NCBI GenBank assembly: GCA_007449985.2
Contig: VIIQ02000269.1
Span: 1 to 64,000, forward strand
DNA length: 64,000 nucleotides
Reading direction: 5' to 3'
Source: Desmodesmus armatus
Taxonomy: Eukaryota > Chlorophyta > Chlorophyceae > Sphaeropleales > Scenedesmaceae
Below are positions 56,256 to 64,000 of the stretch, one piece after another (position 1 is the first letter of the stretch; every line of letters begins with the position of its first letter). The translations under genes and the position numbers were made by a program. The notes under the pieces are model-generated. The model saw only the letters and a program-made list of their open reading frames with translations. It did not search any database and was not told the origin of the DNA.

Positions 56256-59200
56256 GATCATCCAACTTCGATGGGTAAAGCATCCACATGTGGCGCCCAG
56301 GCCTGTTCTACATAACGTGTTTTTGGTCATCAGTCTGTCCGCATGATTTGAAGCATGTGCTGACATCCCACGTGTGGGATTGAATGGGACTGATCTCTCC
56401 CTGCTGGGAGAAGGAAGTCTCTCAGAGAGCGTGGCACGCCGAACCAACAGGCTTACCATCTCCCTCCATGCCACGACTCTGTCAATTGTCACGTTGGTGG
56501 CCAGATCCCAAAGGTGCCCTGGCCCAGGTCTGAGTCAAGGTCTTGATCCCAAAGGTCTTGGGGGTGCTGCCGCTCCTTGCCCTGTGCGCCCCTGGCTCGT
56601 TTTTGGGCTGCTGCACAACGCCACCATGTACTACATATAGTATAGATGTGTGATCCTTTCATGCGGCTTCATGGTTTCTTTGACTTTGCGCAAGTTCTAT
56701 GTGATTGTGAGGTGGCTGCCGCAGATAGATGAAGCTGTCGCGGCTTCACACCTTGAAGTTCAACACTTTTGATGGCAGCATAAGCAATGGGTGCATGTGC
56801 ATATGCAGTGGGCCCGACCACAGTTGTCCACGACCACAGTAAAATACATAAATGAATTTCACATAATAAAAATACATAAACAAACATCAAACTGATGTTC
56901 AATGCTGGTGCTTGCAGCCACCACGAGGCACTACAAAGGTACGGTCACTGAATCATGAATGACCAAGCGGGTGCAACGTTGTCAACAGCAATACCTGGGA
57001 TGGCACCATGTACTTGCGCCGTGCTTTCAGAATCAACAGAGATGCCACTCAGATCTCAACACTGGCAGGGCCCTCATTTGCGTCAGGGTGGCCAGGCAAC
57101 CCTGGTCAATGGGAGAGGGGTTGACCGAGCCAGGGGGTCGTCGGCCTAGTGAGGGGCTGTGAGGGCCGTCAGCACGTACCACTGTGATTTTCACCACCCA
57201 GGGGTGCCATCAAGCTTGCATGACGACCGTGCCGCACGGTCAGTGACGCACAGACTTGCACAAAAGCACGGCGTTCTGACTCTGAGCGGTCCTGAGACCT
57301 GTAACCGTATTATCAACGTGCAGCAGCTGCCAAGACATGTGCGCCCATGCACACCCTGCACCCGTGAAGCACATGGCGCCGTGCCGATGGCCAACCCCCT
57401 TGCGCCAGTATTGACAGATACGCCCATATGAAGGAGAGTCAAACAAAGAGACACACAAAGACAAAGAGCCAGAGCACTTAGGGGAAACAACCATGCCGCA
57501 TGCCGCGGCGGTACAGTCAACATAATTAACGGACACTTGTTTGCGGCACACAAAATATCAGGTGGCAAACTTGCAATGCTGGCTGCACTGCATCTTGCGC
57601 ACACACCAGCCTCTGCTCGCACAGCATTTAGTGCGTTGTTGTAACACCGGCGATAACAAAATAACGATATGCGCTGATAGCAGCATCAGCTGGTAGGATA
57701 ACAAAATGAAGAGGTGCCCAGTGACAGGCAGAACAAAGAGGGCCAACAAAATGAAGAGGTGCCCAGTGACAGGCAGAACAAAGAGGGCCAACAAAAGCCA
57801 TGCATGTACTTGCAAAGAGTGGGCCTTACCCCAGCCTCGCTATTTTCTCATCAGCACGATCATTTGCAGTGACTGGATATCGTTGGGGCAGGCAGCTGGT
57901 GCCTTAGGCAGAGGGCAATGAAGTCCACAGCGGCACGTCTACAGAGGCTGGAAAGGAAGCACTCCATAGGCCGTGCAACACCAACCCACAGATATCAAGG
58001 CAACACAGGCAACCTGCAAACATCAAAACCACACTGGCAGCCATGCTGCAGCGCAGGCGCTGTGCAATGCACATAGCCTGAACTGTACGGATACACCTGC
58101 CACGTCCCATGACTGATACGCGGGACAGAAGCACAGAAGTCGAAAGAAACAAAGCAACTTTGGCCATCCCCGCGAGGCACATAATATGTCCACAAACATG
58201 AGACACACAAATCGTTTGTTGTAGTACACGAACACATGCACAATCACCTGCTGTTGCTGTACAGCGCCCCGTCGTGAGTGCACGACGTGGTGGATCAACT
58301 GTATCAACCCACAAACTACACATGCATTCATACGCCTTGTGACTCTACATCAAAAAAGAAACAAAGCAGTAGATCGTTTGGCTCATAAGCGCAATCAGGC
58401 TTGGCCTGCACCCCATGCTGCAGCAGTGGTCAGCACCGCACATGTCACTGCATGCATTCCAGACAACATCAGATACCACGGGTGACCTTGCCAGCACTGA
58501 CATTCACTGTCAGGCTGGCAATTGCACCCTAAAGTGATAAAACTCGCACAACCACTCAACCACACTGCAGCAGAAGCACGCTCACACAAACATGCACTCA
58601 CATCTGTGCATTTCTTCATTGCACACACTTATACACACACACTTGAGGGCATCCATGCACTACCAGTGACAGCAGATCTTAAGCAGTCACGGTGACGTGG
58701 TGTACATCCGTTGAATGCACTTGGTGCAAACAGCAAGCACGGCTGATGCTGCAAGACGCGGGCAGTGCAGCAGTGCTGAGCAACCTCTTCATCCTAAACA
58801 ACACTACACTGAACAGGACCCACTAAAATAGATTCATTCCATTGGAAGCAACTCAAACAGATTCTGGAGCCATCAGGTGACCCCTGTGCTTGGAACCCTT
58901 GGCTGCAACCTTTGGCTGCAACCCTTGCCTGGAACCCTCGCCTGAAACCCTCGCCTGCAGCCCTTGCCTGAAACCCTTGCCTGAAATCCCCTAGGGGCCT
59001 GCCTGCAACCCTTGCCTGGAACTTTTGCCCACAGCTTCTCACAGCCATGGTAGGCATGGCCTGTCTGCAGGAACTGACCTGGTCTGGCCAGCAAAACAAG
59101 CAAAACAACGCCTACTAAAGTCAATGCTGCCTGTGGCCGCGAGGCTCCAAAATGCCATCATGTCTCTGAGGCCTACTGAGCAGATCTGTTCAGCTCCAGC

Positions 59201-59910
59201 TGAGCATGAACAACACCCTCATACACTGCATGGGGCCCAGAAACCTTGCTTCCCCAGAAGCCTGATCGACGCCAATCACTGAAGACGGCATATTGTAATG
59301 GAGATTGAGGGAGCAACGGCAACAGCAAATCAACACTACACAAGCAATTTTGACTCTTGCCTGGCAACAACACTGTTGCAGTGAAGCTGCCCTGAAGACA
59401 ACACCGACCTAAGCAGTGTATGTTCAACCGCCAAAGAAACGCAGGGATGACAGGGCACTGATAGCAACCAGGCACACTGCTTGCACATGAGACAGATGAC
59501 CCCTTGATACGAACTGACAGAGCTGAGGGACGCAGAACCATACAACGCACTACCCACAAGCCTGACGTGCCCCCTGCAGTATCAACACCGTGTTGACTCT
59601 GGCGGCCAGAGTACTATCAAGCCACAATCTATTCCTTGTTCACGGCATGACACAGCACAACACACCGTGAAACATCATGACACAATGTGATACAGCATCT
59701 TGACCCTTGATATGCACATGCCCCTCTGGCCAAACCATCACATGCCATGTTGAACATACTCAATCACAGGAGGCTACTTTATGAGCTGACCCATGCGTCT
59801 GTTACTGTCACTGCCAGCAACACACTCCCCTTCCCCCAAACCAACGACGCTATCGAGTACTGGGCTCCTGCTGCTTTCTGCAGCAGAAAAGGTGATCGCA
59901 ACCGGACAGA
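56256..59910. other. No gene recognised; minor repeats
   Basis: A 45-bp direct repeat (AGAGGTGCCCAGTGACAGGC and flanks) stands at 57703-57792. A short-period repeat of CTTGCCTGAAACCC type fills 58885-59030. Open frames are short and unsupported. Confidence 0.4.
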
Positions 59911-60120
59911 CCTCCTGACCGACATGGCTGTGAAGCACACTGGTGACCAGTGCCTCCTGACCGACATGGCTGTGAAGCACACTGGTGACCAGTGCCTCCT
60001 GACCGACAGAGCTGTGAAGCACACTGGTGACCAGTGCCTCCTGACCGACATGGCTGTGAAGCACACTGGTGACCAGTGCCTCCTGACCGACAGAGCTGTG
60101 AAGCACACTGGTGACCAGTG
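59911..60120. repeat. 42-bp minisatellite, five units
   Basis: Five head-to-tail units begin CCTCCTGACCGACATGGCTG; two carry CAGAGC in place of CATGGC. The unit is a multiple of three, so one plus-strand frame stays open through the array, giving a 14-residue repeat (LLTDMAVKHTGDQC). Confidence 0.95.
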
Positions 60121-63100
60121 CACCAACCACCAACATCGTGATGATCATGCCCGTTCTGTACACCCCACACCCCAAACTACTGGGCGTCCGCTGCATTTGG
60201 CAGCAGAAGAGGCAGCCGCGACCAATCAGAGCTCTTGACTGGCACAGCTTTGAAGGACAAACCAGCAACGTCACACACATTAGTCAGTACACTGGGGTGA
60301 CCCCACAACCCCAGCCCTTCAGGCGACACACACTGCACTGTCGCCAGGGCTTACGATACAGGACAGCAGATGGCACCACATGTTGCAGATTAGCAATGAT
60401 TGGATTGATTTGTTCACGCAGCTTTGTTTGTTGCTGCGCGTGGGCGTGCCATGCAGCACAGCTCTTTGCATATACAACTGGTGCAAAGAGCACCTCTTGC
60501 TCCAGAGTCATGAAATTCCAGCAGAACTGAGAACTCAACAGCATGCATGACACAAGCATCGGGTGCACCACAGCATGGCAACTAAATGCGCAGAGACTCC
60601 ATCCCAAAAGCCGCAGACATAGCACTGTACTCCCACCATATGCCGGGCCTTGCAGTAGCTCAGTACTGTACAACCACCATATGCAGGCCAGCAGGTTCTT
60701 TCAGCAGACGCAAACACATGACAGTACACCATCACCACACAGTGGCATGAAGCCGTTTCATATCCTTGAAGCTAGTACCCCAGCACAGCCTGTCATCATG
60801 ACAAATCATGACAATCTTGACAGCCTGAGGCTGCCAGCACAGTAACCCCACCACAACGGCTGTGCAGCCTGAACAGCCGAGCCCACATGGCCTGGTCTTG
60901 ACATCCCTTTGCAGCACAACGTTGACAAATTTAGGACCGGGCCAAAAGGCCCTTATAGCAAACAGAGAGACACACATGACCGTGGTATCGTATCCCCACA
61001 CACACATCCCCAGCAAAGCCAGCACAAATTCCCTGCAATATGGTGGCATGTCGGCAGTAAGGCCCTCGGCAACACCGCGACTGAACACCAGCAAGCCCCT
61101 GCACCAGACATACAAACTAGCCTACGGCAGCCGGGGTGATCATTGGGCCCCGATGGACCCGCCACACAGTGCTAGCAACGCCGTGCTGGCAGCACGAACC
61201 CAATACCCCACCACTTGGCAGCATTTAGCACCAGCCCGACCCCCGTGGGTACTTTCTGGTGGTACTTCAAGCCGCACCCACACAGCTGAGGCACTGTAGT
61301 ACATCCCACAAACTCATGAGTAGCACTCATGAGTACTACTACTGTAGTACATCCCACACACATACACACACATATTCCACACAAAGTCTCATGAGTACAT
61401 CCCACACACCCGTATGTATCCCCAACGACGTTGTAGCTGGCAACCAGCTGTCGCAAAGGTTTGAACACACCCTATACATGTGCCAGTGGCTGCCTTTTCA
61501 AGAGGGCGGGAGGGAGAGGAGGAGCCGGCCTGCCTTTCTCAAAAGGCTTTGGGAGCTGCCAGCTCCATATTGGTTCTGCAATGCATTGCCTGACATGCAG
61601 GCAGGCGCAACCGGGGCCCTGGGGTAGGAAGCACCGGCATGCGCCCCATCTGTGCACGTGGCGTCCAATGCATCCCCAGCAATGGCAGCACGAAACCCCA
61701 CGATATGGTGTAGCAGAGAGACGCACATGAGTGTGGTACCCGCATCCCCGGCAATGGCAGCACAAAACGGTGGCCTATTGCCAGCACTGCGACTCAATAC
61801 CAGCAGACCCCTGCAGCAGACAGCCTGTTGAACACACGACCGGTATAATCCCACACCCACAAAGTCACTTTGCTAGGCTAGCAACGCAATTGCTGGCAGC
61901 ACTAACCCCCACCACTTGATAGCGCCAAGCCCCCCCCCCCCGCCCCCCAGGGCACCTTCTGGTGGACCCTCCCAGGTATGACTCGTGCCCACACAATCCA
62001 CAAGGCGCTGAATACATCCCACACACCTGTCTGTATCAGAGACAGAGTATACAATTCAATGCATCAGCTGCTACAGACGTATACACATACACGGACACCA
62101 CCGACGTGCGTCAGTGGCTGCCAAATACCAAGGAGGGAATCGGAAAGAGAAAGAGGGGAAGCTGGCTTGCCTTTCTCAAAGGGCTTCGAATGGTGCCGGC
62201 CCTGCAATGATCCCGCCATGCATAAACTCACACATGCAGGCAGGAGGCGCAACGGCAGCCCCGGGGTGGGAAACATCGGCATGCGCTCAATCTGTGCACT
62301 TCCGATGCCATGATGGCACCCGCACTACTTCGGCAGTTTTCCCCCTTTTAAAAAGGGTCGATGTGGCTCATCAACAGAGCCTATCAATGCAAGCTGTGCA
62401 ACTCAAGCGACCAAAAAAAAGTACTTCACAGCACAAGATCTACAACTACCATAGGCAACCTACAAGTACACTACTAGTAGCAGGGGTCACCCCTGCTTGC
62501 AGCCCATGCAATCTCAGCAAACTAACAAAGGGTTTAGGCGAGGAAAGCCTACCCAAACCCTGACCGTTGAGTCAACAACCCTGCAGCGTTGCCCCCACAA
62601 GCCAGGCCTGATTGTGTCAGACACGCCGCATGTGAGGCTCAACACGTAGCCCTCATGATGAATCCTCATCTTTTAGCAAATGCAACCAGTGCCAGGGCTC
62701 GTAAAACTGCTAATATTACACCACAGGCTCAATGGAACAGTCTCACAGGGCTGGACTTGAGTAGTCCAAAGCAGGCGCTGCCACCCCTCCTCAGCAAGTA
62801 CGCAATGCCAGGCTGGTGCCCTGAAAAGCTGATGGAGCAGACCAACATCCAGGGAAGGTGATAGGTGAGAGGAGCCTGACAATCGAATCTTGTGGCACTG
62901 CGGCGCAAAGAAACTTCAAGAACCACCGGAAGAGACACTACTAGTGGCACAGCCAGATTCCGGCAGCAACCCCTCCCACAAAAGGCGCACAGCACCAACA
63001 GAATGCCTGGTGTGCAGGCAAAGTCCTCAAACTATCAAACCAAGGGCTTTTGTGGGCCCTGACAAACAAATTCTGAGCAGTATTCAAGTGACTGCAAGCG

Positions 63101-64000
63101 TACACTACTACATACTTCCATATTAGCAATATGGAAGTGGCACCTTTTCAAAGGGCGGCAAACTGCTCAGCAGTGCAATGAAGCCTGGCGTTGTCAGAAT
63201 GCTGGCCAGTGCTGTGTAAATGCCCCCAGAGTGTCCACAACTACCCGCATGCAGCCTGCAAATGCTGGCTGTGCTGGTGCATGTGACCTGCACATCCACA
63301 AAAGGCCATTTCTACAGCCTCTCAATAATCCACTTCCCAACAGTAACACACAAAGCAAGAGCAGCTTCTGTTGGCGCCAGAAGCGTCCAACCCGGAGCCC
63401 AATTATTGCAGACTGGTCAACAGCACTGCTTCCTGACGTAGCACAGTGTACTTGGAAAGTAAATGCAAAGAGCAAAGGGCTTCTCTGCACCCCTGCCAGT
63501 TTGGCAAACTGTGCTTGAGGGCCGTGCAACCCCCTGGTCAAGGCCGCCACTGCGGCAGTGCAGTGCCAGTGCCAGAGTATTGTGCCTAGTGCAGTGCAAA
63601 GCAAACGGAAGCCAAAGAAAGACCCTCAAAAACATCCCCTGAAAGCACCACCGCCAACACACCAGTGCAGTCTCAAACCCCAACTGAATGCAGATCTGGA
63701 TAACCACTCTCATGGCTTCTCTCAAAGGCCGTTGCAAGGATGGTTCTGCTTGTGCAACATAGTAAACATACCGCAAAGCAGGCCTTTGAAAGGCCTCCTC
63801 AAGGACCTGACAAGCTGATGCACACTGCGTTGTGCAAGCCCACAGACTGCACGCCCTTGCCAACAGCTGTGCAGCCAAGCCCACAGACCGCACGCCTTTG
63901 CCAACTGCTGCGCATTGCCAGCCAACAGGCCACAAGCCTTCACCAAAAGCTGTGCAGTGCAAGCCCGCAGACAGATGTTAGCCCTTGTCAGAAGCAGCCA
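60121..64000. other. No gene recognised; dispersed repeats
   Basis: Two members of a repeat family lie at 61484-61560 and 62110-62192 (GTGGCTGCC, a purine-rich stretch, TGCCTTTCTCAAA); a third is at 49313-49382. A palindrome around GCCACTTCCATATTGC lies at about 63115-63145. No motif-bearing ORF was found. Confidence 0.4.

Overview
The window looks like a nuclear chromosome segment of a green alga, probably a chlorophyte of the Chlamydomonas type. The genes are intron-rich with GT-AG introns. TGTAA, the chlorophyte poly(A) signal, lies downstream of two genes. CAG/CTG triplet runs, long G or C runs and an autonomous non-LTR retrotransposon are present. One gene has a thylakoid-lumen targeting signal, one encodes a SET protein of the plastid LSMT/SETD3 type, and one encodes a plant-like PRMT5. 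I cannot name the species.

Layout. 1-4224: three 5' exons of a minus-strand gene for a thylakoid-targeted protein, running off the left edge, with repeat-filled introns. 4623-10084: a six-exon plus-strand SET-domain methyltransferase gene. 10085-12633: no gene seen. 12634-18868: a two-ORF LINE (coiled-coil ORF1, endonuclease/reverse transcriptase ORF2) ending 12 bp from the stop codon of a convergent minus-strand gene (18880-20820) for a secreted two-ShKT-domain protein. 21.5-28.8 kb: repeat land, with a basic ORF, a CT microsatellite, a stray copy of the last SET exon, a possible inverted-repeat element and a roughly 500-bp tandem repeat. 28854-29588: a minus-strand BTB/POZ gene. 30676-32788: a small minus-strand gene for a probably mitochondrial coiled-coil protein, divergent from PRMT5 (33122-44011, 14 exons), which I could reconstruct in full with consistent splice phases. 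44.1-52.2 kb: mostly repeats plus a second copy of the basic domain seen at 21.6 kb. 52628-54954: a minus-strand SBP-type transcription factor gene, 5' incomplete. 55.3-64 kb: no gene recognised; repeats and an exon fragment of PRMT5.

The most unusual signal is shared by four genes (thylakoid protein, SET protein, small coiled-coil protein, PRMT5). Short pieces of an exon edge, together with the adjoining splice site and intron, are tandemly repeated inside the neighbouring intron, up to nine times. The intact exon is always the copy next to the rest of its exon. Two such exon pieces also occur more than 10 kb from their source gene. I know of no named system that this matches.

The genes do not form a pathway. 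Two pairs are divergent with short shared upstream regions (about 400 and 330 bp). All exon models here were derived by eye from splice motifs, reading phase and remembered family consensus; no alignment or search was run.
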